Assembly: GCA_041392665.1 (NCBI GenBank)
Contig: JAWKLQ010000014.1
Coordinates: 62,001 to 126,000 of the forward strand
Direction of reading: 5' to 3'
Length of the DNA stretch: 64,000 nt
Source of the DNA: Flavilitoribacter sp020436695
GTDB taxonomy: Bacteria; Bacteroidota; Bacteroidia; Chitinophagales; Saprospiraceae
A program made the position numbers and the translations under genes. Within the stretch, counting starts at the first letter, position 1, and each line of letters begins with the position of its first letter. The notes beneath the pieces are model-generated. The model searched no databases. It worked only from the letters and a program-made list of their open reading frames with translations, and was not told where the DNA came from. Shown here piece by piece: positions 18,501 through 28,055 of this stretch.

Positions 18501-21500
18501 GGCCCTAACGATCCCAATGCTGAAGGCGACGATAATTCGGCACAAGCGGATGAAGACGGTGTACAATTGCCCTCCATGTTCTTTCGTGGGGAGGAGGCAG
18601 TGGTTATCCTCACGGCTACCAACCTGAGTGATGACCCGGCTAAGATAGTCGGGTGGATCGACTTTAATAATGACGCTACCTTCCAATCCGGCGAAATGGT
18701 TGCGGCCGATGCTTTATTACCCGCTGGTTCGGATGGTGTAGAAGTGATCCTGACCTTCTCCGTACCGGTAGATGCCGTTTATTACGAACTCTTGGGCGCC
18801 CGCTTCCGGATCTCGACCGATCCTGTTTTCATAACTGAAATGAGACCGTCAGGCTTTGCCATGGATGGTGAAGTAGAGGATTATCTAGTAGAGATCAAAC
18901 CGCTGGATTTCGGAGACCTGCCGCCTGCTTATCCGATCACCACTTATGCGGACAATGGGGCGCGGCATGGCATACCGGAAGAGGAGCTATTATTCATCGG
19001 TACCTCGGTTGACGAAGAACTGGAGGGCATAGCGAGTATTTCTGCCGGAGAAGAGGATGGTGGAGATGACGGAGATGGAGACGATGATGAAGACGGCGTA
19101 GTTGAGCCTGCTATGATCTTTCAGGGAGAGGAGGCCGCTTTTACAGTGTCGATCACTAATAATACCGGACAGACTGCTAAGGTAGTAGGTTTTGCAGACT
19201 GGAATAATAACGGGCAATTTGACACAGATCCGGAATTCGGAGAGATAGCCGTGGGAGAAGCGGGAGCAGGTACGACAGAAGTAAGCCTGAGTTTTCAGGT
19301 ACCCCTGGATGCTGTGGTATATACCGCTCTGGGTGCTCGCTTTCGGGTCAGTACCGATCCTGCGCTTATGGACGATATGAGTCCGGACGGTTTCCTGATG
19401 GATGGAGAAGTGGAGGATTATGTAGTAGAAGTGAAGCCGCTCGACTTTGGTGATCTTCCGGAAGATTATCTCAGCCTATATGATGAAGATGGTCCTCGGC
19501 ATGGCTTGCCGGAGAGCCCGGCTGTGTTCTTCGGTATGTTGGTAGATATGGATGGAGACGGCCAGGAAGATTTTCAGGCCGAAGGTGATGATAACGACGA
19601 AGCAGATGATGAAGATGGAGTGGCTCTTCCACCCATGTTATTCCAGGGAGAAACTGCCACTTTCACCCTTACTGCCACCAACAATACCGAGGAAACTGCC
19701 AAGATCGTAGGCTGGGTAGACTGGAATGCTGATAATACATTCGACAATGCCACCGAAATGGTCTTCACCACTCTTGAGGGGATGTTGGCAAATGAGCCCA
19801 TTGAATTAACTTTCGATGTTCCCCTGGATGCCGTTCCTGCAACGGATCTCGGTGCCCGATTCCGCATATCTACTGATGGTGATTTTATGATGGATATGTC
19901 ATCTGAAGGCTTTGCCATGGATGGCGAAGTAGAAGATTATCTGGTGCGGGTAAAACCCTTGGATTTTGGAGACTTACCAGACCTTTTTATCGTGAATTAT
20001 GATGAAGACGGGCCGCGCCACGGTTTGCCGGAACTTCCCTTGGTCTATATTGGAGGTGGGGTAGACCAGGATCCGGACGGGCAACCTAGTCCCAGTGCCG
20101 GAGAGGAGAATGACGGAGATGACGGAGATGGCTCCGATGACGAAGATGGGGTCACTAAACCCGACGAAATATTCAGAGGTGAGCAAGCTACTTTCCTCGT
20201 AGATGTGGTCAATAATAGTCCTAACCAGGCCAAACTGGTTGGTTTTGTAGACTGGAACCGGGACTTGGATTTTGAAGATGAAAATGAAATGGAATTTGTT
20301 CTGATCGATCCGGGAACAATAGATCAGGTGGAGATCGTTTTTGATGTGCCTCAGGATGCCGGCTTTTATTTCCCTTTCACAGGGGCGCGTTTTCGCATCA
20401 GCACCGACCCGCAATTTTTTACGGATGAAGGTATGAGTGCCAACGGATTTTTAATGGATGGTGAAGTTGAGGACTGTCTGGTAGAAGTTAGTCCGGTAGA
20501 ATACGGGGATCTCCCCATTTCTTATGGGACTTTACTGGAAGATGATGGTGCCCGCCATGGAGAAGTAGCAGAAGCAGACCTTTATCTTGGAGATGAGATC
20601 GATCAGGACTTCGACGGTCAGCCCGATGGCATGGATATGGCTTTGGGCGATGACGAAGATGAAGGGGATGATGATGACGGGGTTGAGTTTCTGACACCTT
20701 TGATGCCGGGAGATACCGCTAAGGTCCGGGTGGATGTTACCATTGTGGAGCCGACGGATGCTTATCTGAATGCCTGGATAGACTTTGATGGTAACGGGGT
20801 CATGAATGCCGGAGATGCGTTGGAGATCTTTGCTATAGACGACATCCCGATAGTGCCAACCAGTAATCTGGCGGTGGAAGACGGTAGTTATGTGCTGTGT
20901 TTTTTGGTACCGGAAGATGCCGTTTTTGCCCCGGGCGGGATGGCCTATGCCCGTTTCCGTTTAAGCAGTGAAGGTAACCTGGCACCTACAGGCTTCACGA
21001 TGGATGGTGAAGTAGAAGACTATAAAGTGCAACTGGCCAAGATCGGCAATCTGGTCTGGCGTGACTATAATTACAACGGTATTCAGGATAACGACGAACC
21101 GGGCATAGAAACACCGGTAGCCATAATGCTGGTGTATGCGGGTGAAGACGGAGTGTTTGAGACGGAAGATGATTTTACACATCCGGATACTACGGACGAG
21201 AACGGGTTGTATTACTTCTGTGGTCTGATCGAAGATGCGGAGAGCATGTACAAGCTGATCTTTACCTCGGACTTTTTCCCGACCTTGACTAACGTAGAGG
21301 ATGAAGGGGACGATAAAGACAGCGACGGGGAAGTGACCAGTGACACGACTGTAGCGGTGATGTTCCTTTTGGACGATATCGGAGCCCTGCCTACGGGAGA
21401 GTCCGGTATCAATGACGATCCCAATGATCAGGGCAATTTCCCGGATGCGGTGACGGATCAGAGCCTCGACCAAGGCTACGCCGGCTTTGATTACGGCGAT

Positions 21501-24500
21501 CTACCGGATGAATACCTGACCAGTGATGATTCGTACAACGATGAAGGCACGCGCCACGTTTACTTCCCGGGTAAATACCTGGGTAGCTGTATCGATCTGG
21601 ATCTGGATGGCCAGCCGAGTGAATACGGAGACGGCGATGATAATAATGAAGGAGTGTATACCGAAGGAGAGTGCGAAGAAACGGGAGATGACGAGAACGG
21701 CATTACGTTTCTAACACCGCTGATCCCGGGCTACACGGCCAAAGTAGAAATCACCTACACAAACACATCTGGAGAAGAGCCGGAGAATGCTTACCTGAAC
21801 GGTTGGATCGACTGGAATGGCGATGCCGTGCTGGATGCAGCGGATAAGATCACCTTCACCCTGGTAGATGAAGTGACGGTAAACAGTGAGAACCTGCCGC
21901 TGATGCCGGGTGAAGCGGTAACTATAGTAGCTTGCTTTGAGGTACCGGCGGACGCGCTTTTCCGCGACGGCAATGCCTATGCCCGCTTCCGTTTGGGGTG
22001 TGAGCAGGATATGCCGAGCTTCGGCACCATTCTGGGCGGTGAAGTGGAAGATTATGTAGTGCCGCTGGCCAAAGTAGGCAACCTGGCCTGGTACGATAAT
22101 GATCTGGACGGTGTTCAGGGCGGCACGGCCGGTATACCACAAGAACTGGGTGTGCCGGGAGTAGAATTCATTCTAACCTACGCCGGATACGACGATACGG
22201 TCTTCGGAGATGACAACGACTTTGAGTATACAACGACAACAACGGGAGAAGGCTTGTATAACTTCTGCGGCTTGATCAAAGGCAAGTATATGCTGGAAGT
22301 CCAAAAATACAACAATGATGAAGATGATCCAGATCATGAGACGCCGGAGCACTACATCCTGACGGTGCCGGATCTTGGAGATAGTGATAACCTGGACAGC
22401 GACTTCACGCCGGCCCTGATGATCATGATCCCGGATCTGCTGGAGAACGATCTGGTCATTGGCGAGGATGGTTACGGGGATGCGCCAGGCGAAGAAGGAT
22501 TCCCTGATGAGCAGGATGACCTGAGCCTGGACGCCGGCTGGATACCCGAACCCAATGTGGAATCCCTGCTGAACATCGCCGGGGTCGACTTCGGCCCTGA
22601 TCCCAAGGAATGCGATCAGTTTAACATTATCGTAGACGTCTGCATCAAGAACACAGGTTACGTAGAGGAAGAAGGTATTCTGGTAGGCGCTCCGCTGGCA
22701 CAGCTGAGTGCCGTACTGGATCTGCAAGCCGAAATGGGAGATGCCTTTGTGGGCCTGGACGGTGCGCCGGAGTTATTGGTTGAGCTGGGTTATGATAATA
22801 CCGTTTTGATGAGTATGCCGGATGAAGACAGAACACCGGGCATCAATCCGGATTATGATGGTAGCGCTAATGCCGAATTGCTGGACGGCAGTGGCCTGCT
22901 GTATCCGGGAGAGAACATCTGCATACGCCTCAATGTAACCATCGATCCCATGCTGGTAAGTATGATGGAAGCCATGGCCATTGACCTACAGGCAAAAGTA
23001 AAAGGCCTGGCGGTAAACTATCAGGGCATAGCCATCCCGGATTACTTCAACGGTGGTGCGCAGTTTATGGCCATGGACCTGAGTGATGACGACTGGAACT
23101 TCACCGGCGGCTACCACGATCCGGATGATGCCGAAGCCTTCGGTAACTGCTTTAAGGATGTGGACCCGGTTACGGTCTATGATCAGCTTAATATTGCAGC
23201 TAATGCAGATTGTGGGGTATGTATTGATCCCAGCGAAGTAGTAGCGGGTTACGAAGAGGCATGCGGTGAAGATGTATATCCACTGGGCGGATTCTACCGG
23301 CTTACGGTAGAAGGCATTGCCGAAGATGCTACGGAGATCTGTCTGAATGGCGAAGATATTGTGGACGGCAAATTCGTTTTCTCCATCAGGACGGTGACCC
23401 AGCGTTGCTATCCGACCTGGGGAGAAGTATTGTTGGAAGACAAGACCCTTCCCACCTTGACCTGTCCACATGACATCGCAGAAGTCAATTACAAGCCGCT
23501 GGTGTGCGCCGATGTGGAAACGATCTTCCTGGACGGTACCCAAAGCTACGTTGTGGATAAAAACGGACAGATCATCGAGATCACAGATGAATTAAAAGCG
23601 ATCCTGGATCTGACGGGGTACGCCCTGGCTGAAGACAACTGTGCCGGCCTGACAGTATACATCAACGACGAACTGATCGAAGACGAGGCCTGTGATGATC
23701 AAACGATCAAGCGGACCTTCTGGATACAGGCCGAAGTGCAGGGCGTAGTAGAAACGGAGACTTGTATGCAACTGATCACCTTCACCAAACCGCATCTTGC
23801 GGATGTGGCAGAGCCCAAAGATGTAGAACTACCCTGCACGGCGGATCTGGAACTGGATAAGTACGGTAATCCACACCCCAATGAAACTGGTTATCCGGTA
23901 GTGATCACGGGCATGGGTACCTACGATCTGGCTCAGGCGTTCTGCAACCTGGGAGCCAGCTATAAGGACGGCGAACGCATCGTAGTGTGCGATGGCACCT
24001 ACAAAGTCGTACGTACCTGGGAAGTGCTGGACTGGTGTGCCGAAGGCTATCAGCGGGTGCTGGAATTTGATCAGATCATCAAGATCGTAGATGATAAAGG
24101 ACCAAAGGTCGCCTGTGCGGAAGTAGATTACGATAACGACGGTCATGCGGATCTGCGTACTTTCTCAACGGGTCCGTACGACTGTACGGCATCTTTTGAA
24201 GTGCCGATGCCGGAAGTGAGTGATGCCTGCTCCAGCTGGAGTGTATTGACGGAGATCCTGACCGAGGGCGAAGTGGTAGCCGTTATTCCGGTGGGTGCGT
24301 CACGCTACGTAAGCGGTATTCCGGTAGGTTGCCACGAGATCCGCTACATCGTCACGGATGACTGCGGCAACAAAACGGTGGAACATTGCCCATTCCAGGT
24401 ACTGGATCAGGTGGCGCCCATCGCGGTGTGTGATGATGATCTGAATATCAGCCTGGGTGGCCAGAGTTTTGCCCGGGTAACAGCCGAAGATATCGATGAA

Positions 24501-27500
24501 GGCAGCAGTGACAATTGTAAATCGATCTACCTGGAAGTACGTCGGCGGATCGATAACATCGATGACTACGCCTGCCTGGATATGTTTGACTACGATGGTG
24601 ACGGAGAAGTGATCGGAGATGAGATCACGCAAAGTACCGAAGCGGGTAACGCCGCCGGCGACAAGTTCTACTATACGCCCTGGGAGCCTTACGTAGACTT
24701 CAACTGCTGCGATATGGGTGAGATGGTCCGCATTGAGCTTAGAGTGTGGGATGATGCCAATGGAAGCGGTATTTTCGGTGATGAAATAGACATACCGGTA
24801 TGTTATGATTACGCTGTACAGACAGTCAAAGACAACCATAATGTCTGCTGGCTGGATGTACTGATCGAAGACAAGGTGCCGCCGGTATGTACCCCACCAC
24901 TGGCCGCAGAGATCGATTGCGACAAGTTGCCTTACGATTTCGATCCACAGAATGAGGAGCAGATGACGGACCTGTTCGGCGAGGCCGAAGGCTTCGACAA
25001 CTGCGGCAACTACACCGTAGAAGAACTACAGGCCGATACCACGGGGCTGAACGATTGCGGTAGCGGATATTTCATCCGGAGATTCCGGGTGACGGATGCC
25101 AAGGGGATCGAATCAGCCGTTTGTCAGCAGGTCGTTACGGTTCATCAGATCCACGACTACTGGATCAAATTCCCGGCCGATGCCGAAGCCAACTGTGGTA
25201 CACCGATGGTGGATACCATACTCACGAGCGAAGGTGCCTGCGATCTGCTGGCCATCAACGTGAAGGAAGAGATTTTCTCGGCTTCTGGCGACGAGTGCTA
25301 TAAGATCTTCCGGACCTACTCGGTCATCAACTGGTGCGAGTATGATGGTCAAAGCGATCCTGTAGTAGTAAGCAGAGATGAAGATTGCGATGGCGTACCT
25401 GGTGATGAATCAGTATACGTGATCGTGCAGACGAAGAAGAAGACCGATCCATGCCACGATGATTACTATGGTGGTCAACCTGCCCACTCTTACGAACACG
25501 TATGGTACGATCGCGACAGTGATCCGTTCAACAGTGTACCGTTGGCGGGTACCAAGCACGAGACCTGCGACTATACGACCAACCCGCTGGGTTTCTGGAA
25601 GGAAGTGGTGCCGGTAACGGAGAACGAAGATCCGGACAAGGACGGTTATCCGGCAAATGGCCGCAACCGCTGCGATGAGATGGCCAGCGTAGGTTATTGG
25701 CAATATACCCAGGTGATCAAGGTTTATGACAACGTTAAACCTGAGATCCTGTATACAGAACCAGAGCCCTTCTGCACCTACTCCTCTGATCAGTATCATG
25801 GCTGTCCGGCCGAGGTGAACATCGAATTCCAGGTAGATGAGAATTGCACCCCGGAAGATGTGACGGTATCTGTCCAACTGGATAAAAACAGCGACGGCAT
25901 TCTGGACGGAGATGTAAGTGACCTGATCACGGCCAATTATCCGGATTATCACTTCAGTGGTAGCTTCCCCATCGGTAAGCATACCCTCGAAGTGAAGGTC
26001 AGCGACGGCTGCGGCAATACCACGGGCGTAGAGATCCCCTTTGAGGTAGCCGATTGCAAAGCACCAACGCCGATCTGTATCAATGGTTTGGCCATCGAAC
26101 TGATGCCGGTAATTCCGGCGGCGGATGCGGACGGCGACGGAGATACGGACAGTGGAGCAATGACCATTTGGGCCAGTGACTTTATTGCCAGCCCGAGCGT
26201 AGATTGTTCCGGTGAGGTGACTTACTCGATCAACCGTACGGGCGAGGAAGTGATCGCCGACCAAACGGGCCTTACTTTAACCTGCGATGATAACCCGACC
26301 GCTCTGATCGAGATCTGGGCCTGGGACGCTGCCGGTAACGGCGACTACTGCGAAACCTATATCCTGGTTCAGGACAATATGGTCAACTGCGTAGGCGGCG
26401 GCACGGTAGCCGGTGTGATCACCACGGAAGAGACAGAAGCTGTAGAGGGTGTGACGGTAGAGCTCAGCGGCGGCCAGTTCCAGTCGATGGCCACCCAGAC
26501 GGACGGTCACTACACCTTTGAGGCACTGGCCACAGGCTTCGATTACACGGTCACTCCGCAGTATGACGCTCAGCCACTGAACGGCGTATCGACCTTCGAT
26601 CTGGTGCTCATGAGTAAGCACATACTGGGGATCCAGCCGATGGATAGTCCGTACAAGCGCATTGCGGCGGATGTGAACAATGATAAGAAGATCACCGCCC
26701 AGGATGCGATCCTGCTCAGGAGATTGATCCTGAATATTGATGTGAGCTTCGGGTTTAATACGAGCTGGCGTTTCATCCCACGGGATTATGTATTCCCCGA
26801 TTCGGAGAATCCGTGGTCGACGGCCTTCCCTGAGGTGATCAATGTCAACAACCTGCAGGCGGATCAGATGGAAGAGGACTTCATCGCGGTGAAGATCGGG
26901 GATCTCGATCTGAGCGCGAAACCGAATGCGTTGACCTCCGAGTCCAGAGACGTTAAAGGTTTGTTTTTGCTGGATGTACAGGATCAGGATCTCAAAGCGG
27001 GTAATACTTACCAGGTGGACTTCCGGACCGATCAGCTCCCGGACATCCAGGGATATCAGTTGACGCTGAGCCTGGATCGGACGGGCATTGAGCTGGCAGG
27101 TATCGATTACGGTATTGCCGCCGAGGATAACTTCGGCCTGACCTTCATCGAAGAAGGACTGATCGCGACGAGTTGGAACAAACGGGGTGATGTCGGCGGA
27201 GATAGTTACGACAAAGACGACATTTTGTTCAGCTTAACCCTTAAAGCGATCACGGATACAAAACTAAGTGGGGTAGTGGGTGTAAGCAGCCGCATCACGG
27301 TAGCCGAAGCCTACGACGAGCACGATGGGCTAATGGATGTGGGGATTGACTTCCACACGGGCACAATCGCTAAGGTACCCTTCGAGTTGTATCAGAACGT
27401 ACCGAACCCGTTCCGGGAAGAGACGGTGATCGGGTTCTACCTGCCGGAGGCCAGTGAGACGACGCTGCGCATCCACGATGCGGGCGGCCGGGTGATCAAA

Positions 27501-27638
27501 GTGATCAACGGAGCTTTCACGCAGGGACAGAACCGGGTGATCCTGAAACGGAGTGAGCTGGCCGATACAGGTATCTTGTACTATACCCTGACGGCCGGAG
27601 AGCATATTGCGACAAGGAAAATGATACTGGTGAAATAG
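15552..27638 (+). CDS. Giant T9SS-secreted adhesin with seven GEVED units (4028 residues)
   Basis: This is a single uninterrupted frame. The N-terminus has a long signal or membrane segment (LLLMSVCLTALISVWAV). Domains in order: an SdrD-like unit near residue 95; a propeller-like region about 200-620; a second SdrD-like unit about 632; seven GEVED units beginning near 775, 943, 1118, 1296, 1470, 1650 and 1979, each opening with a (L/F)D(F)GDLP-type motif and closing with GEVEDY or a variant; SdrD-like units at about 1831 and 2175; a Cys-rich HYR-like module from about 2630; a carboxypeptidase-regulatory-like unit at about 3617; a dockerin-like motif ADVNNDKKITAQDAILLRRL at about 3703; a cohesin-like domain from about 3802; and a T9SS type A sorting domain (ELYQNVPNPFREETVIGFYL to the end) from about 3945. 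It is presumably cell-surface attached or released, binding ligands or neighbouring cells. Asp-rich loops suggest calcium binding. Confidence 0.93.
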   Translation: MKQIYDLYLRGKLRYTLSGRRTLLLMSVCLTALISVWAVRTQFSKFSISDQDQFAGIAVQADVSGLKEEYSIAIRNKQVQQSQQLAMMPAPCLSGQIGGIVFRDFQNDGIIGVDDQRWDPEELPNTLLVTAYDDNNAIVGVAPVDALGQWSMAVSPPVRLELSGVPDGYEESFLGADNGSSVAFATVADCNYNFAINNPVDYREADPRIVLGCFALGGAPWTSGNTSPLVNSWPYGVRVSSSNGRAVNTGQGVGVTPHTLDITYGQIGHIWGVETQYRTQSVFFSALASPTWAAGPLGIGGIYLADYSGPNNSFVGLSQFLDVTTLGVDLSGDGIRVGEYGLGAITLSEDEETLYAVNIGQKELIVLPVGIPPVAPVAVSTIPIGDPGCSGGNWRPFALKEYRGKLYVGGVCDASGGNAADLQMIVQVYDPANPGDGWNIVLSEGMDWNIGRIHGGPFPWVPWSGSDNVNQPQPILQDIAFDIDGSMILGFHARMRFHSLDDQPTGIFLRAHKNANATYTMELDGVSGPYTTNAFNHNSPPVAGRDVGGLNTTFFFSNNCCQHGATASGGVGVVPGTGQVITGQADPVSYGTFGLVYHDAIDGSGDYGHILGSVKAAVVTDPGIVSDPAVPEIGNRIWVDVDADGIQDPSESGLGGVAVNLFSEDGTLLASTTTGPDGQYHFNQDSDGNPLPYDTPLYLEVPADQTALVTANFRYKISPADYAGNTGTTDRHDNDGILTSSIDGGGDPVYQINLTTGGPGEASHQFDFGLEPIPMDYNDLPDTYVNTFLENGPSHGIPATVEVYLGAGVEEDPDGQPDVQALGDEDDGVVLPAMLFQGETAVFEITVVNDSDEDAKLVAFVDWDNDGDFDQPEEMASPASLIPANSGESTIPLSFPVPLAAVSGTSLGAQFRISTDPDFIANMSPEGFVDDGEVEGYLVSVKPLDFGDLPDDYLVSYEDDGPRHGLAVEPVVYLGELVDEEADGPNDPNAEGDDNSAQADEDGVQLPSMFFRGEEAVVILTATNLSDDPAKIVGWIDFNNDATFQSGEMVAADALLPAGSDGVEVILTFSVPVDAVYYELLGARFRISTDPVFITEMRPSGFAMDGEVEDYLVEIKPLDFGDLPPAYPITTYADNGARHGIPEEELLFIGTSVDEELEGIASISAGEEDGGDDGDGDDDEDGVVEPAMIFQGEEAAFTVSITNNTGQTAKVVGFADWNNNGQFDTDPEFGEIAVGEAGAGTTEVSLSFQVPLDAVVYTALGARFRVSTDPALMDDMSPDGFLMDGEVEDYVVEVKPLDFGDLPEDYLSLYDEDGPRHGLPESPAVFFGMLVDMDGDGQEDFQAEGDDNDEADDEDGVALPPMLFQGETATFTLTATNNTEETAKIVGWVDWNADNTFDNATEMVFTTLEGMLANEPIELTFDVPLDAVPATDLGARFRISTDGDFMMDMSSEGFAMDGEVEDYLVRVKPLDFGDLPDLFIVNYDEDGPRHGLPELPLVYIGGGVDQDPDGQPSPSAGEENDGDDGDGSDDEDGVTKPDEIFRGEQATFLVDVVNNSPNQAKLVGFVDWNRDLDFEDENEMEFVLIDPGTIDQVEIVFDVPQDAGFYFPFTGARFRISTDPQFFTDEGMSANGFLMDGEVEDCLVEVSPVEYGDLPISYGTLLEDDGARHGEVAEADLYLGDEIDQDFDGQPDGMDMALGDDEDEGDDDDGVEFLTPLMPGDTAKVRVDVTIVEPTDAYLNAWIDFDGNGVMNAGDALEIFAIDDIPIVPTSNLAVEDGSYVLCFLVPEDAVFAPGGMAYARFRLSSEGNLAPTGFTMDGEVEDYKVQLAKIGNLVWRDYNYNGIQDNDEPGIETPVAIMLVYAGEDGVFETEDDFTHPDTTDENGLYYFCGLIEDAESMYKLIFTSDFFPTLTNVEDEGDDKDSDGEVTSDTTVAVMFLLDDIGALPTGESGINDDPNDQGNFPDAVTDQSLDQGYAGFDYGDLPDEYLTSDDSYNDEGTRHVYFPGKYLGSCIDLDLDGQPSEYGDGDDNNEGVYTEGECEETGDDENGITFLTPLIPGYTAKVEITYTNTSGEEPENAYLNGWIDWNGDAVLDAADKITFTLVDEVTVNSENLPLMPGEAVTIVACFEVPADALFRDGNAYARFRLGCEQDMPSFGTILGGEVEDYVVPLAKVGNLAWYDNDLDGVQGGTAGIPQELGVPGVEFILTYAGYDDTVFGDDNDFEYTTTTTGEGLYNFCGLIKGKYMLEVQKYNNDEDDPDHETPEHYILTVPDLGDSDNLDSDFTPALMIMIPDLLENDLVIGEDGYGDAPGEEGFPDEQDDLSLDAGWIPEPNVESLLNIAGVDFGPDPKECDQFNIIVDVCIKNTGYVEEEGILVGAPLAQLSAVLDLQAEMGDAFVGLDGAPELLVELGYDNTVLMSMPDEDRTPGINPDYDGSANAELLDGSGLLYPGENICIRLNVTIDPMLVSMMEAMAIDLQAKVKGLAVNYQGIAIPDYFNGGAQFMAMDLSDDDWNFTGGYHDPDDAEAFGNCFKDVDPVTVYDQLNIAANADCGVCIDPSEVVAGYEEACGEDVYPLGGFYRLTVEGIAEDATEICLNGEDIVDGKFVFSIRTVTQRCYPTWGEVLLEDKTLPTLTCPHDIAEVNYKPLVCADVETIFLDGTQSYVVDKNGQIIEITDELKAILDLTGYALAEDNCAGLTVYINDELIEDEACDDQTIKRTFWIQAEVQGVVETETCMQLITFTKPHLADVAEPKDVELPCTADLELDKYGNPHPNETGYPVVITGMGTYDLAQAFCNLGASYKDGERIVVCDGTYKVVRTWEVLDWCAEGYQRVLEFDQIIKIVDDKGPKVACAEVDYDNDGHADLRTFSTGPYDCTASFEVPMPEVSDACSSWSVLTEILTEGEVVAVIPVGASRYVSGIPVGCHEIRYIVTDDCGNKTVEHCPFQVLDQVAPIAVCDDDLNISLGGQSFARVTAEDIDEGSSDNCKSIYLEVRRRIDNIDDYACLDMFDYDGDGEVIGDEITQSTEAGNAAGDKFYYTPWEPYVDFNCCDMGEMVRIELRVWDDANGSGIFGDEIDIPVCYDYAVQTVKDNHNVCWLDVLIEDKVPPVCTPPLAAEIDCDKLPYDFDPQNEEQMTDLFGEAEGFDNCGNYTVEELQADTTGLNDCGSGYFIRRFRVTDAKGIESAVCQQVVTVHQIHDYWIKFPADAEANCGTPMVDTILTSEGACDLLAINVKEEIFSASGDECYKIFRTYSVINWCEYDGQSDPVVVSRDEDCDGVPGDESVYVIVQTKKKTDPCHDDYYGGQPAHSYEHVWYDRDSDPFNSVPLAGTKHETCDYTTNPLGFWKEVVPVTENEDPDKDGYPANGRNRCDEMASVGYWQYTQVIKVYDNVKPEILYTEPEPFCTYSSDQYHGCPAEVNIEFQVDENCTPEDVTVSVQLDKNSDGILDGDVSDLITANYPDYHFSGSFPIGKHTLEVKVSDGCGNTTGVEIPFEVADCKAPTPICINGLAIELMPVIPAADADGDGDTDSGAMTIWASDFIASPSVDCSGEVTYSINRTGEEVIADQTGLTLTCDDNPTALIEIWAWDAAGNGDYCETYILVQDNMVNCVGGGTVAGVITTEETEAVEGVTVELSGGQFQSMATQTDGHYTFEALATGFDYTVTPQYDAQPLNGVSTFDLVLMSKHILGIQPMDSPYKRIAADVNNDKKITAQDAILLRRLILNIDVSFGFNTSWRFIPRDYVFPDSENPWSTAFPEVINVNNLQADQMEEDFIAVKIGDLDLSAKPNALTSESRDVKGLFLLDVQDQDLKAGNTYQVDFRTDQLPDIQGYQLTLSLDRTGIELAGIDYGIAAEDNFGLTFIEEGLIATSWNKRGDVGGDSYDKDDILFSLTLKAITDTKLSGVVGVSSRITVAEAYDEHDGLMDVGIDFHTGTIAKVPFELYQNVPNPFREETVIGFYLPEASETTLRIHDAGGRVIKVINGAFTQGQNRVILKRSELADTGILYYTLTAGEHIATRKMILVK

Positions 27639-27647
27639 TTTGATAGT

Positions 27648-27680
27648 AGATGTCGGGTGCTTCCAAAGTACCTGACATCT
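27648..27680 (+). terminator. 3' hairpin shared by the giant surface genes
   Basis: AGATGTCGGGTGCT and AGTACCTGACATCT pair with two G-U pairs, 10 bp after the stop codon. Related hairpins follow locus B (46757-46787) and locus C (54286-54316). No T-run follows here, so it may protect the mRNA 3' end, with the terminator further downstream. Confidence 0.6.
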
Positions 27681-27738
27681 CAACTTTTCCCGGTAATAAA
27701 AGAGATTGAAGACTTAATTGAGAAGGTAGTATTGTTAC

Positions 27739-27773
27739 GGTCTGATCAGGTAGTTACCGGTCAGACCTTTTTT
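27739..27773 (+). terminator. Intrinsic terminator after the giant adhesin
   Basis: GGTCTGA and TCAGACC form the stem, followed by six T residues, about 100 bp downstream of the stop codon. Confidence 0.75.
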
Positions 27774-27990
27774 AGTAAATTACCGGTCCAATTTAATAAC
27801 CGGACCGGCAACTATCCTCCGCAGTCTAAAAGAAGTATACAGCTTGAGTTCAAGCTATATCCGACTTTTATTGTGCAGCAAAAGAAAGATTTTGGATTTG
27901 AAAGTCCAAAGTAAAAGTGATAAGCTGTATAAAAATGTGGATTAATATGGTATTTCAAATAGATCAAAAAATATTTGAACATCTGGTCAC

Positions 27991-28025
27991 TTTTTTGTGA
28001 AAGCATGACCTTATCATTATTTTTG
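27991..28025 (+). promoter_or_regulatory. Promoter of the LytTR response-regulator gene
   Basis: TTTTTTG (27991-27997) and TATTTTTG (28018-28025) are separated by 20 bp, a full Bacteroidota promoter, about 30 bp before the ATG at 28056. The rest of the 27774-27990 stretch is AT-rich and shows nothing recognisable. Confidence 0.7.
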
Positions 28026-28055
28026 AAACCTGATTATTAACTTCTAAGCTATTTT

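Noticed and set aside
15552..27638. Many antisense and alternate-frame ORFs of 60-280 codons inside the giant adhesin
   Set aside because: They arise from the biased Asp/Gly/Glu-rich codon use of the real gene and encode no recognisable domains.
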